Shown: positions 19,448 through 28,310 of the stretch, piece by piece
Layout of the letters: every line of letters begins with the position of its first letter
Position numbering within the stretch: position 1 is the stretch's first letter
Origin: Natrialba sp. SSL1
GTDB lineage: Archaea > Halobacteriota > Halobacteria > Halobacteriales > Natrialbaceae
Direction: 5' to 3'
Assembly: GCF_001861355.1 (NCBI RefSeq)
Contig: NZ_MASN01000018.1
Location: forward strand, 248,001-312,000
Length of the DNA stretch: 64,000 bases
Notes under the pieces: model-generated
Told to the model about the DNA's origin: nothing
Seen by the model: only the letters and a program-made list of their open reading frames with translations
Databases searched by the model: none
Position numbers and translations under genes: made by a program

Positions 19448-19513
19448 ATGGATAGATCAAATTCCATGAGTGTACAGCTCGATAACTGGTCCGGACGACG
19501 GAGGGCAAACTGA
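19448..19513 (+). CDS. 21-codon leader mini-ORF upstream of the MscS-related channel
   Basis: ATG...TGA frame encoding MDRSNSMSVQLDNWSGRRRA plus one residue. Its stop overlaps the channel's ATG (TGATG). A Shine-Dalgarno-like GGAGGG lies inside its last codons. An A/T-rich element at 19421-19437 sits at promoter distance from its ATG, so ribosomes may load here without a leader and re-initiate on the channel gene. No homology claimed; it could be a chance frame. Confidence 0.4.
   Translation: MDRSNSMSVQLDNWSGRRRAN
19500..19505 (+). promoter_or_regulatory. Shine-Dalgarno site of the MscS-related gene
   Basis: GGAGGG, with seven bases between it and the ATG. Notable because most genes in this window lack such a site. 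Confidence 0.6.
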
Positions 19514-20229
19514 TGCACCCGCTGCTCGTCGACGCGCTTCGACTCGAGTTCGAATCGAGTGCCTACAGTGTGATCGAACTGCTCCCTTCGTTGCTTGCGG
19601 CAGTCCTGTTCGTCGCAGTTGGTATCTACGCGGGTCGGAAGATTCAGCCGGTCGTGAACGACGCTTCACAGCAGGCCGGTCTCGACGACCACGTCAGGGA
19701 AACGCCGTTTGGAACACTGGTTCCAGACGACACAGCGGCAGTCTCGCGGGTAGTTGCCGTCCTCGGAAAGTACTACGTCGTCCTACTCGCCGTCTTCGCC
19801 GCCGGGTCGCAACTCGAGTTGCAGTTCGTCACAACCTGGAGCGAGTATCTCCTCATCACCGTTCCATCAGTCCTCATCGGGATCACCATCCTCGTCGTGG
19901 GTGTCTTCGTTGCCGACGCCGTCGGCGATATCGTCCACCAGTCAGTGCCGGTCCAGTCGTCCGGATACGCCTCTCTCATCGCTGGGGCGACGACGGCGCT
20001 CGTCTACTTTGTCGCTGCAGTCATCGGTCTCGACATGATGGGGCTCAACGTCGCTATCCTCTACACGTTCGGGCAGGCGTTCGCCTTCGGTGCCGGCCTC
20101 GCCGTCGCCCTCGCCATCGGTATCGCGTTCGGGCTGGGTGGAAAGGAGTACGTCGAAGCCAACGCCGACGACTGGTTCGACGGGTCCGAGAAATCCGCTG
20201 CCGACCCGGCCCCTGCAGCCGACGACTGA
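19513..20229 (+). CDS. mechanosensitive channel-related membrane protein (TM-helix repeat, CmpX-like)
   Basis: 238 residues with five hydrophobic segments. The pattern ALIIG-like 'LFVAVGIYAGRKIQP' and 'FAFGAGLAVALAIGIAFGLGG' matches the conserved TM-helix repeat found in MscS-related proteins (PF05552 type). The terminal glycine/alanine-rich helix resembles the MscS pore helix, but the cytoplasmic beta domain of full MscS is absent. The protein ends in a short acidic tail. Role in osmotic or membrane-stress response is inferred from the family. Confidence 0.75.
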   Translation: MHPLLVDALRLEFESSAYSVIELLPSLLAAVLFVAVGIYAGRKIQPVVNDASQQAGLDDHVRETPFGTLVPDDTAAVSRVVAVLGKYYVVLLAVFAAGSQLELQFVTTWSEYLLITVPSVLIGITILVVGVFVADAVGDIVHQSVPVQSSGYASLIAGATTALVYFVAAVIGLDMMGLNVAILYTFGQAFAFGAGLAVALAIGIAFGLGGKEYVEANADDWFDGSEKSAADPAPAADD

Positions 20230-20353
20230 ACTGGGTCCCAAACCCACAACTCGATCGGTTTTCACACGCTGACTCGCAGCAGGATCGAAGCACACGATCG
20301 ACGCTGGTACGGACGCAAAAACGAAACCGGGCGACACGACGAGCCTGGTGCGT

Positions 20354-20965
20354 TCAGCCGTCTGGATACTTCGGTTCGCGCTTCTCGGCCCGCTCGAGTG
20401 CCGTCTCGACGACGTCGCGAACGTCGCCGTGGAAGACGTCGCCGTGACCCGCGTACATGTGCTCGACAGTGTCCGGGAACTGCTCGAGCAGCCGCTCGAT
20501 ACTCTCGATGAGCTGTTCGCGAGACTGGCCAGCCATGTCTGTGCGTCCGAAACTGCCGTAGTCGAACGCGCCGTCGTCGTGGACGACCACGTCCCCTGAG
20601 AACAGCGTCGTTTCCGAGACGAACGAGACGTGATCGTCCGCGTGCCCCGGCGTGTAGACCACGTCGAACGTCTCGTCGCCGATCTGGACCGTGTCACCGT
20701 CGTCGATCGGGTGATCGCGCTGTGGGTGGTGGTCGTAGGCGTACACCGCCGGATCGAACGCCTCACAGACCGCGTCGAGTTGACTCACGTGATCGCCGTG
20801 TTGATGTGTCAGAACGACAGCGTCGACGTCGTCCGTATACTCGCGAATCGTGTCGACGACGCCGTCCCACGCGCCCGCATCGACCAGGGTCGTCTCCTCG
20901 CCGACCGCGAGGAATGCGTTACAGGTGAACGTCTCCGCGTCTTCGGTGACGTGGTGTACCTCCAT
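20354..20965 (-). CDS. MBL-fold metallo-hydrolase (glyoxalase II-like)
   Basis: 203-residue metallo-beta-lactamase-fold hydrolase. Metal motif HQHGDH, then DxH in GHADDH, an aspartate in LFSGD and a final histidine in AGHGD. Closest in look to small glyoxalase II-type thioester hydrolases, but substrate specificity is open. The start at MEVHHVTED was preferred to a Met nine residues earlier because it matches the usual N-terminus of this group. Confidence 0.82.
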   Translation of the reverse strand: MEVHHVTEDAETFTCNAFLAVGEETTLVDAGAWDGVVDTIREYTDDVDAVVLTHQHGDHVSQLDAVCEAFDPAVYAYDHHPQRDHPIDDGDTVQIGDETFDVVYTPGHADDHVSFVSETTLFSGDVVVHDDGAFDYGSFGRTDMAGQSREQLIESIERLLEQFPDTVEHMYAGHGDVFHGDVRDVVETALERAEKREPKYPDG

Positions 20966-21165
20966 ACGGGTGTACTCGAGTGCCGGGATCAAAATCGTGC
21001 CGTCTGATTTCGCCGCCCCGCCAGCCGGAAGTCCGATTGTGTGTTGTCCTAAAATCCGAGAAACGTGTCGTAGAAGGACTCACAGGGCCGTCTCACGCAG
21101 TACGTAAACGAATATAAACGGGTGACCACGGAATTTTTGAACGCCGGGGTCCAAGGAGATACTGT

Positions 21166-21354
21166 ATGGGATTCGGAAGCTACGACGAATCCGAGCAGCA
21201 GGAAGTGGACGCTGATTTTGATGAGGATGACGCCGTAAAATCAGGGGAGAACAGCCACAATGGAACGATCGAGTTCGAAAACGGGGCGTCGAGCGACGAA
21301 CTCCTCGACCGTCTCAAGGATATCAAGGACGAAGACGAAGCCGGCGACGGCTAA
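21166..21354 (+). CDS. DUF5786 family protein
   Basis: 62-residue, very acidic soluble protein starting MGFGSYDESEQQ, a conserved small protein family of haloarchaea with unknown function. It ends in a charged helix (LLDRLKDIKDEDEAG). Its stop is 33 bases before the broken DUF99 gene. Confidence 0.8.
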   Translation: MGFGSYDESEQQEVDADFDEDDAVKSGENSHNGTIEFENGASSDELLDRLKDIKDEDEAGDG

Positions 21355-21387
21355 CGCCGAACTCGATTTCGATCGCGGGCAGCGCCG

Positions 21388-22131
21388 ATGAAATCCGGGG
21401 TACGAGCGCTGGGCATCGCCGAATCGTACCGCGGTCGGCGTGAGCACGAGCGACGAGGACAGTATCGATGTGGTCGGTATGCGTGTACTCGAGACGCAGC
21501 CAGTGACGACGCTGCCCGAAGCGCAGACAGCAGTGGAAGCGATGACAGGAGCAGTGTCGACGACGGCGAGGACGCTGTCCACCGGAACAGGAGCACCCTG
21601 GCCGGCGCTGTCGTCCGCGCTGACCGCGTCGTCGATGGTCTTACCTATGGCCAGTGTACGGTCGGCGGAACCGACGCAACCGACGCCGTCGTGTCACTCC
21701 TGACGGATCTGGAGCGGCCGGACGTGCGGTACGTCCTACTCGGTGCCATCGCCCCGGCGTGGTACAATATTCTCGACCTCGCGCGGATCCACGAGGCAGC
21801 CGAACGGCCGGTTCTCGCAGTTACCTTCGAAGCGAGTCCCGGACTCGAGGACGACTTACGAGAGGCCTTCTCGGGCGAGGGACTCCAGCGTTGACTCGCG
21901 GTCTATCGGAGTCTGCCACCGCGAACCGAGTTGACGGTCAACGACGAAACGGTCTACGCCCGATGGCTTGGCTGTGACCGCGAGGAGGTCGAGTCAGTAA
22001 TTCGGGCGTTCACACCGGTTGGCGGGCGACCGGAGCCGATTCGCGTCGCGCGGCTCGCGGCTCGGGCCGGTGATACCTACGAGCGGGCTGTGGGAAACGA
22101 GTACGACGATTACGACGGCCAAGACGACTAA
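21388..22131 (+). pseudogene. DUF99 family protein, interrupted by an in-frame TGA
   Basis: The N-terminal part (MKSGVRALGIAESY, then LAGAVVRADRVVDG and VTFEASPGLEDDLREAF) and the C-terminal part (LTVNDETVYARWLGCD ... RPEPIRVARLAARAG) are both clear DUF99 segments in the same frame. They are separated only by a TGA at 21892-21894 and 12 read-through codons that also fit the family (LAVYRSLPPR). A CGA-to-TGA transition would explain it. A ~53-residue Arg/Ser/Asp-rich stretch after residue 14 is also atypical and may be a second defect or a variable insert. Sequencing error is the main alternative. Confidence 0.75.
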
Positions 22132-22133
22132 AC

Positions 22134-22781
22134 TTACGAAGACGCTGGCACCGTCTCCTCGAGGTCGAACGCCAACACGTCGCCCTCGCTCACGTCGTGT
22201 TCTTCCGTCCACTCGTAGACTACCTCGAGGACGTACTGTCCGCGTCCGGGATACTCGTGGTCGGCACCGTCCTCGTCCGGGCCGGGTTCTGGCGCGTGGT
22301 GAATCTCGGTGATCGTGCCCTCGTCGTCGGCGTAGATGATGTCGATGCCGTAGTTCATCTCCGGCATGTAGAAAACGTGGTCGTCCACCTCGTCGAAGAC
22401 GAACAGCATGCCGTACGTCGGCGGCAGCGTTTCAGTGCCGCTGAGCCCCTGCGAGGCCTTTTCCGGCGTATCGGCGATGAGCGCGGTGACGGCCGCGAGT
22501 TCCGTGCCGTCCGGCTCCTCCGCACGAACCTCGGTCAGCTCGTAGTCACCGTGGACCGTCACCCCGTCGTCGGTGGTCGTCGTGTTGTCGTCGCCACTCG
22601 AGTCGGCGGTGTCGTCAGCACCGTCACTGCCATCCTCATCACCATCATCATTGCCGGACTGCTCCGGCTCAGAACCGTCGGTCGACTCGGGTTCGCCATC
22701 GCCACCCGCGTCGAGACAGCCGGCGACTGCACTCACACCGGCGACCCCGAGCAGGTATCGTCGAGACCACTCGCGAGACAT
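22134..22781 (-). CDS. DUF192 family lipoprotein
   Basis: 215 residues. SRRYLLG plus hydrophobic stretch and lipobox VAGC (C22) indicate Tat export and lipid anchoring. A ~45-residue Asp/Ser/Thr-rich spacer follows, then a DUF192 domain (LIADTPEKASQGLSGT, GMLFVFDEVDDHVFYMP, IIYADDEGTITEIH). DUF192 proteins are small beta-barrels of unknown function, often secreted. The 86 extra upstream codons lack haloarchaeal character. Its 3' end is convergent with the DUF99 pseudogene, two bases apart. Confidence 0.85.
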   Translation of the reverse strand: MSREWSRRYLLGVAGVSAVAGCLDAGGDGEPESTDGSEPEQSGNDDGDEDGSDGADDTADSSGDDNTTTTDDGVTVHGDYELTEVRAEEPDGTELAAVTALIADTPEKASQGLSGTETLPPTYGMLFVFDEVDDHVFYMPEMNYGIDIIYADDEGTITEIHHAPEPGPDEDGADHEYPGRGQYVLEVVYEWTEEHDVSEGDVLAFDLEETVPASS

Positions 22782-23039
22782 ACGATGGGAGTCACCGGAG
22801 CGGAGTAAGTGAGTTCTGTTCGTTCTCCTGGGAGTTTCTGAATGAACGTGTGATGATTCGAGACGAAACCAAGTCGCGACGGCTCGGCAGTAGTGCGGGT
22901 TGGTATCACTGACCATACCAGGCGAACAGTTACGTGCTCGCCGTCGAATCACACGGTAGCCAGTGAGTGACGGATGACCCAGTAATTCGCCTCGTTTTCC
23001 GACCCCGCAACGCCCGCACACCGCTCCGTCACGACTCAC

Positions 23040-24872
23040 ATGACAGACTATCCGACACGCGACGAACTGGACGACCAGTACACCTGGGACCTGACTCGGC
23101 TCTACGAAACGCCGGCCGACTGGGCACGCGCCGCAGCCGAACTCGAGTCCCGGCTCGAAACGCTACACGACCACCAGCAGCCGACCGACTCACCCGCTGC
23201 GCTGGCAGCCGCACTCGAGTCCATCGAGTCCGTGCTGGTCGCCAAGAGTCGGCTGACCCTCTACGCGCAGTTGCACCGAAACGAGCATCCGACGGACGAG
23301 AAGCGACGCGACCGCCACAGTCGCGGACAGCGGCTCGCCGCCAGCGTCGACGAGGCCGTTCGCGGGCTACAGCGGCGGATTCAGCGCGATGCGGCGAGCG
23401 TGCGCGCCTTCCGCAAGGAGGGAGACGACGCACTCGACGGTTGGCACGCCTATCTCGACGACCTCCTCGCGCAGGCACCCCACACTCGCGACGCTGATAC
23501 CGAATCGGTCGTCAGCGCGTTCGCACCCGTCATCGAGACCCAGACGGATACGATCGCTGCGATCAAGACTGGCGATTTCGACCCGCCAACCGTCGAAGCA
23601 TCTGACGGCGATCCGATCGCCATCGACCACGGCACGTATCGGGAGGCACTCGAGAACCCCGACCGATCGGTCCGCCGCCGAGCGCACACGGCGTACATCG
23701 ACGCGCTGGCCGACCACGACCACGCGCTCGCGGCGGCGCTCACCGAGAAAGTGCGCGCTCACGCCGCCCTCGCAGCGGTTCGAAACTACGAGTCAGTCCG
23801 CGAACTCGCGCTCGCAGCACCCAGCTATCCCGACACCGGAATGCACACCTCGTTTACCGAAGCCGCTCACGACGCGGTCCTCGAGAACGTCCGCGATCAC
23901 CTCGAGGCGTATCACGGGCTACTCGAGAGCCGCCGCGACCTGCTCGGCGTCGAGACGCTGCGCCGGTGGGACGAGCGGGTGCCGGTGGGTCCCGACGACG
24001 CGGACGCTCCCGAAATCACGTTCGAGGAGCTGTGCGACCACCTCCTGGCCGCGGTCGAGCCGCTCGGTGCGGACTATCGGAACCGACTCGAGTCGATGCT
24101 CGACGAGCGCCGGATCGACGTGTATCCAACGGCGCGAAAGCGAACGGACATTCCGGCGTACTGTCCCTCGAGCCCGGACGCCGGCCCGTTCGTGCTCGCG
24201 AACTTCCGCGAAGACGTGCGGACGGCGTTCTACCTCGCGCACGAACTCGGCCACGCGATGCACATCGAGTGTATGCGGGCGTCTCAGCCGCCGCGGTACG
24301 TGAACAGCCCGCGGCCGATCAGCGAGGTGCCGAGTCTGGTCCACGAACTGCTGTTAGCTGACCATCTCCGCGAGGAGGGACGACCGGAACTCGTCCCGTT
24401 CGTCCGCGAGCGCCGAGCGCAGTTCCTCGCCGGCAACGTCTACGGCGCCGGCGAGAGCGCGACGTTCCTCCACGAAGTGTACCGAACCGCCGAGTCGGGG
24501 ACCGACCTGACGCCGGATCGGCTCTCGGAACTGTACGCGGACATCGCCGCCGAGTTTCGCGCGCCGGTTACGCCACCGGAGGGCGACACGGCTGCAGCGA
24601 CGCGCGGCGCACCCTGGCGACAGCAGGCATACACCCGCGATCCGTACCACAACTACCAGTACGTCACCGGCACCGTCGCGGCCGTCTCGGCCGTCAGGCG
24701 GCTTCAGTCGGGTGCCCTCTCGGCCGAGGCGTATCTCGAGTTCCTCCGGCACACGGGTCGGCGTGAGTCGAGCACCTCGTTCGACGCGCTCGGCGTCGAC
24801 GTGACGGCGGCCGAACCGTACGAGCGCGTGGCGAGTGCACTCGAGTCGGTTCGGGCTGCTCGGCTGGGCTGA
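23040..24872 (+). CDS. pepF: oligoendopeptidase F (peptidase family M3B)
   Basis: 610-residue cytoplasmic zinc metallopeptidase degrading oligopeptides. The zinc motif HELGH is at 401-405, preceded by the family segment DAGPFVLANFREDVRT. Further family segments are PRYVNSPRPISEVPSL and RDPYHNYQYVTG. Size is normal (about 600). It may finish the breakdown of peptides imported by the peptide ABC system, though it lies about 5 kb away and has its own promoter. Gene is on the strand opposite the DUF192 gene. Confidence 0.92.
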   Translation: MTDYPTRDELDDQYTWDLTRLYETPADWARAAAELESRLETLHDHQQPTDSPAALAAALESIESVLVAKSRLTLYAQLHRNEHPTDEKRRDRHSRGQRLAASVDEAVRGLQRRIQRDAASVRAFRKEGDDALDGWHAYLDDLLAQAPHTRDADTESVVSAFAPVIETQTDTIAAIKTGDFDPPTVEASDGDPIAIDHGTYREALENPDRSVRRRAHTAYIDALADHDHALAAALTEKVRAHAALAAVRNYESVRELALAAPSYPDTGMHTSFTEAAHDAVLENVRDHLEAYHGLLESRRDLLGVETLRRWDERVPVGPDDADAPEITFEELCDHLLAAVEPLGADYRNRLESMLDERRIDVYPTARKRTDIPAYCPSSPDAGPFVLANFREDVRTAFYLAHELGHAMHIECMRASQPPRYVNSPRPISEVPSLVHELLLADHLREEGRPELVPFVRERRAQFLAGNVYGAGESATFLHEVYRTAESGTDLTPDRLSELYADIAAEFRAPVTPPEGDTAAATRGAPWRQQAYTRDPYHNYQYVTGTVAAVSAVRRLQSGALSAEAYLEFLRHTGRRESSTSFDALGVDVTAAEPYERVASALESVRAARLG

Positions 24873-24955
24873 TCCGGGCCGTCCCCGTCGCGGAGAGCGA
24901 TCGACGCGCACCTGCGACCCGAAAGACGTAGTAGGCGGCCGTCTGAGCCACACCT

Positions 24956-25558
24956 ATGGGAGAGATGGAGGACCTCTGTGTCACCGAGTGTGAGCGCTGT
25001 CCCGCACTCGTCGACTCTCGTAGCCAGATCGTCAACGGCACCGGCCCCGAAGACGCCGACATCCTGTTCGTCGGCGAGGGCCCCGGCGCACAGGAGGACA
25101 GCCAGGGCGAGCCGTTCGTCGGCCGCAGCGGTTCCGTGCTCGACGGCCAACTGCGAATCGTCGGGCTGGATCGCGACACCGTTCGCATCACCAACTGCGT
25201 GCGCTGTCGCCCGCCGGAGAACCGCGATCCGACGGCGGACGAACTCGAGAACTGCCGCGGTTATCTCGAACAGGAGATCGAACTGCTCGACCCCGACGTG
25301 ATCGTCACGCTCGGGAAAGTACCAACGGAACACCTGCTCGACCGCGACGTTGCCGTGACGAAGGAAGCCGGCTCCGTCGAGGACGTTCGCATCAACGGCA
25401 CGCCCCGACGGCTCCTGATCTGCGTCCACCCCGCGGCGACGCTGTACGACCGAAGCCAGGAGGAGACGTTCGAGTCCGCACTCGAGCGCGCCGCCGAACT
25501 GGCGGGTGTCGACGGCAGTGACAACACGAGCGGGCAGACGCGACTCGACGGCTTCTAG
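24956..25558 (+). CDS. uracil-DNA glycosylase, family 4
   Basis: 200 residues. Removes uracil from DNA, initiating base excision repair. Four cysteines suited to a 4Fe-4S cluster: C12 and C15 (CERC), C84 and C100. Motif A GEGPGAQEDSQGEPFVG and motif B region HPAATLY are the family-4 hallmarks. A second Met at residue 4 is an alternative start. Confidence 0.92.
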   Translation: MGEMEDLCVTECERCPALVDSRSQIVNGTGPEDADILFVGEGPGAQEDSQGEPFVGRSGSVLDGQLRIVGLDRDTVRITNCVRCRPPENRDPTADELENCRGYLEQEIELLDPDVIVTLGKVPTEHLLDRDVAVTKEAGSVEDVRINGTPRRLLICVHPAATLYDRSQEETFESALERAAELAGVDGSDNTSGQTRLDGF

Positions 25559-25565
25559 AGAGAAC

Positions 25566-25967
25566 TCAGACTTCGTCTCGATCCGTAAACGTGTAGCGCC
25601 GCGCAATCCGGCCGTCCTCGAGTTCGTGGAAATCCGCGAAGCCGAATTCGACGGACTCGCCGTGCTGGACGCCCGAGAAACTGCCGCGGACTGCCGCCGT
25701 GTTCGTCTGGTCGTCGACGACGACATCGTGCACCTCGTGGCTGCCGTTCTCGAGTGGGCGGCCCTCGAGGTAGAACTCGCGCAGAGCTTCACGGCCGGTG
25801 ATCGCGCCCTGTCCGGGGCGTTCGTAGCGGACGTCCTCGGTGAACAGTTCGACGAGGTCGTCGTAGCGTTCGTCGTCGACGGTGTCGTAGTAGTCGCGGA
25901 CGATGGATTCGGGGTCGTGGGTGGGGTCGGTTCGGGCGTCGTCGGTATCGGTGTCTGTATCAGTCAT
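25566..25967 (-). CDS. SnoaL/NTF2-like protein
   Basis: 133 residues with an Asp/Thr-rich N-terminus (TDTDTDTDDARTD), then IVRDYYDTVDDERYDDLVELF and FGFADFHELEDGRIARRY, a classic SnoaL/ketosteroid isomerase-like fold. A second paralogue lies near 9.5 kb. Catalytic role unknown. It ends seven bases from the convergent uracil-DNA glycosylase gene. A TATATA-like box about 20-26 bases upstream supports this start. Confidence 0.78.
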   Translation of the reverse strand: MTDTDTDTDDARTDPTHDPESIVRDYYDTVDDERYDDLVELFTEDVRYERPGQGAITGREALREFYLEGRPLENGSHEVHDVVVDDQTNTAAVRGSFSGVQHGESVEFGFADFHELEDGRIARRYTFTDRDEV

Positions 25968-26395
25968 GCGTAGCCGTACACTTTCGGACCCTATATGCCT
26001 CCGTTCACAGGCGAGATCTGCAGTCAGAGGCAGTCAACACGGTGTGCACTCTGCGATGTGAGCCGCGGAGCTGCCGGTCAGAAGTTGGTTTTCGAGGTCC
26101 GTAAGGGACCTCAGAAAAGGTCCGTGGAGGTAACAGGCTATGATACAGCAACGGACCGTATCGGCCGTAGACCGGACACCCAAAAAGGCTCGGTCTAGTC
26201 AGGAATCTCACGATACTGGTAATGTAGATAGTAGTGAGTACTGCAGCAACAACACGACAGAGACCGGTAATACCCTGAGTGAGGCCGATCTCCCGGGGGT
26301 TCCCCTTGATCACTGCGAACACGACCACTGCTTCGGGGGACTCGAAGAGTAATTACCCCGAAAACATAAATGTGAACGAAGCGACAATCGACAAA
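25968..26395. other. gene-poor segment with hairpin
   Basis: No convincing gene. Open frames here are short and lack haloarchaeal codon use. Its second half looks more A/T-rich than the flanks and it contains a perfect 7-bp hairpin. It may be decayed or acquired sequence. Confidence 0.4.
26094..26112. repeat. 7-bp inverted repeat (GAGGTCC/GGACCTC)
   Basis: Perfect arms around a five-base loop, followed after a few bases by GGTCC again. Possible RNA hairpin or operator; no adjacent gene is clearly controlled. Confidence 0.5.
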
Positions 26396-26743
26396 ATGGA
26401 GACTCACGAATCAACGGACGACCACCCAGAATACTCCAATGAGGACGTGGCTAAGGTGCTGTCAGCCCTCATTTTCATCTACGGGGTATCCCTCATCTGG
26501 TCGGCATCGACCATCCTCGATATCTTACTGATCACACTAGCCTTCTTCTCATCGCTTGGTATCTTGGCTCTCTCGTCGTGGGGACTGCTCACCGCCCTGA
26601 CCTTCTTCACCGGACTTCTGGTCAAGCACACGGCATCTATCGCCGATCAGCCAACTGACGGAGACCTCCCCATCATCGCCCTTTCCCTGGTCATGATTCT
26701 CATCCTGATCGGGCTTCGCAAGGATTTCCTCTCCGATCAGTAG
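26396..26743 (+). CDS. membrane protein of unknown function
   Basis: 115 residues starting METHESTDDHPEYSN, with three to four hydrophobic segments and a short charged C-terminus. Sequence is poorer in GC than its neighbours, consistent with transfer or relaxed selection. A CATAAAT box about 20 bases upstream could be its promoter. No family recognised. Confidence 0.5.
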   Translation: METHESTDDHPEYSNEDVAKVLSALIFIYGVSLIWSASTILDILLITLAFFSSLGILALSSWGLLTALTFFTGLLVKHTASIADQPTDGDLPIIALSLVMILILIGLRKDFLSDQ

Positions 26744-26889
26744 GAGAGATTCATCGCTTCGACGATCCACCACCAGTCGCCGCCCTTTGACCGTTGACCT
26801 CACCGAAACCGATCAGAACCGACGGACCGAACGCCGCGTGCGATTGCGCGAATGGCAATACACTTCAACGCGCCGCCCCCAGATCCGGT

Positions 26890-27552
26890 ATGAGCACCCT
26901 TGCTGCTGACGCGGAGCAATCTCTCGCCTCCGTCGTCGTCGTCGACTACGGGCTGGGGAACCTCCGAAGCGTGACGCGCGGACTGGAACGAGCGGGTGCC
27001 GACGTCGAGATCACCGACGATCCGGACGCCTTCGCCGACGCCGACGGTGTCGTCCTCCCCGGCGTCGGCGCGTTCCGCGAAGGCGTCGAGAACGCCGATC
27101 CGATCCGCGAGGACCTCCTCGCCGTCGCCGAGCGCGGCCAGCCGCTGTTCGGCATCTGTCTCGGGATGCAGATGCTGCTGACCGCGAGTGAGGAAGGGAC
27201 GACCGACGGCGAATCGGCCGTCGAAGGACTCGACCTCATCCCCGGCACGAACGTTCGGTTCGACGACGGGCAAAAGGTCCCGCACATGGGCTGGAACGAA
27301 CTGACCGTCGAGCGCGATCACCCGTTAGTCGAGGGAGTCGACGGAGAGTACGCCTACTTCGTCCACTCCTACTACGCCGTCCCCGACGACGAGGCGAGCA
27401 CAGTCGCGAGCACCGACTACGAGCGCGAATTCCCTTCGATCGTCGCCAACGAGGAAGGCAACGTCTTCGGCACCCAGTTCCACCCCGAAAAGAGCGGTGA
27501 GACGGGACTGCAGATTCTGCGGAACTTCGTCGAACTCTGTGCAGACCGCTGA
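26890..27552 (+). CDS. hisH: imidazole glycerol phosphate synthase, glutaminase subunit
   Basis: Class I glutamine amidotransferase subunit that supplies ammonia to HisF in histidine synthesis. Catalytic cysteine C90 in GICLGMQ, histidine and glutamate in HPEKSG. The N-terminal VDYGLGNLRSV and the VPHMGWNEL segment are diagnostic for HisH. 220 residues. hisF is not in the window. Start chosen at ATG because the 32 upstream codons are uncharacteristic. Confidence 0.93.
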   Translation: MSTLAADAEQSLASVVVVDYGLGNLRSVTRGLERAGADVEITDDPDAFADADGVVLPGVGAFREGVENADPIREDLLAVAERGQPLFGICLGMQMLLTASEEGTTDGESAVEGLDLIPGTNVRFDDGQKVPHMGWNELTVERDHPLVEGVDGEYAYFVHSYYAVPDDEASTVASTDYEREFPSIVANEEGNVFGTQFHPEKSGETGLQILRNFVELCADR

Positions 27553-27606
27553 GCAGTAGAGCAATAGGCGTCTGAACGCAGTCGTCTAAAGAGTACAGCG
27601 AGAGTT

Positions 27607-27628
27607 CCACGGGTCACCTGACCCGTGG
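27607..27628. repeat. perfect 10-bp inverted repeat
   Basis: CCACGGGTCA-CC-TGACCCGTGG, about 55 bases after hisH. Could be a transcription-end hairpin or a leftover end of an IS200/IS605-type element, whose ends carry such hairpins; no transposase gene is adjacent. Confidence 0.6.
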
Positions 27629-27725
27629 TACTTTACGCACTCATTGCTCCGTTCTCGTCACTACCGAGACCACTCCTACGACCACCATTTAGACGCTCCA
27701 CGCCGTACCATCCAACGAACACGAC

Positions 27726-28277
27726 ATGAGCCGCCTCCAGCGCCAGATCAGCCTCGTTCTCGGCGTCGTCTTCTGCACCGTCTTCGGGCTCACCGTCATC
27801 GGCGAACTACTCGCACTCGAGTCCGGCGTCTGGACGGGTACCGGGACGGAGATGGAGACCGAGGACGGGACGCCACCCGAGACGACGGAACTTTCGCCGG
27901 TTTCGGTCGGTGGGACCGTGCTCGTGTTGCTTGGCTCGGCGGCGTTCGTGCTCGCAGGCGTTCGCGAGTCCGTCACGGTAGGAGGACGCGAAGTGAGCTG
28001 GTGGCAGCTGATGAATCTCGGGTTCTGTGTGATGGCCGTTGGCTGGATTGGACCGCTGGTGTCGACGATTCAGACGGCGCTCATGCCGGCGCTGATTCCG
28101 CTCGCTGTCGCCGTCGCCACACTCGGATTCGGACTCGTCCGACTCGGGCGCGAACAGCCGTCTGCGATCGACGACAGCGATCCGTTCCCGCTCGAAGTCG
28201 CGATGACGGTGCTCGTCGGCGGCATTCTGGTGATTTTCTCGATTATGTACGTGCAGTTGTTTTTCAGTTTGTACTAA
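27726..28277 (+). CDS. four-helix membrane protein, function unknown
   Basis: 183 residues with hydrophobic segments near 8-30, 62-80, 95-130 (two) and 155-180, separated by an acidic loop (TEMETEDGTPPETTE). No catalytic motif seen. Its 3' end converges on the SWIM protein gene. Confidence 0.6.
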   Translation: MSRLQRQISLVLGVVFCTVFGLTVIGELLALESGVWTGTGTEMETEDGTPPETTELSPVSVGGTVLVLLGSAAFVLAGVRESVTVGGREVSWWQLMNLGFCVMAVGWIGPLVSTIQTALMPALIPLAVAVATLGFGLVRLGREQPSAIDDSDPFPLEVAMTVLVGGILVIFSIMYVQLFFSLY

Positions 28278-28310
28278 CGATCGAGCGACCACTCTCCGTG
28301 TCACAACCCA

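Noticed and set aside
21892-21894. TGA as selenocysteine
   Set aside because: Haloarchaea are not known to encode selenocysteine; the expected residue here is ordinary, probably Arg.
25995-26198. 67-codon plus-strand frame
   Set aside because: Overlaps the promoter of the SnoaL-like gene and contains the hairpin; composition random.
26005-26328. 107-codon minus-strand frame with hydrophobic stretch
   Set aside because: No haloarchaeal codon signature, no promoter or family; could be decay, but not supportable as a gene.
27607-27628. Insertion sequence end
   Set aside because: No transposase or second end found in the window; left as a possibility only.
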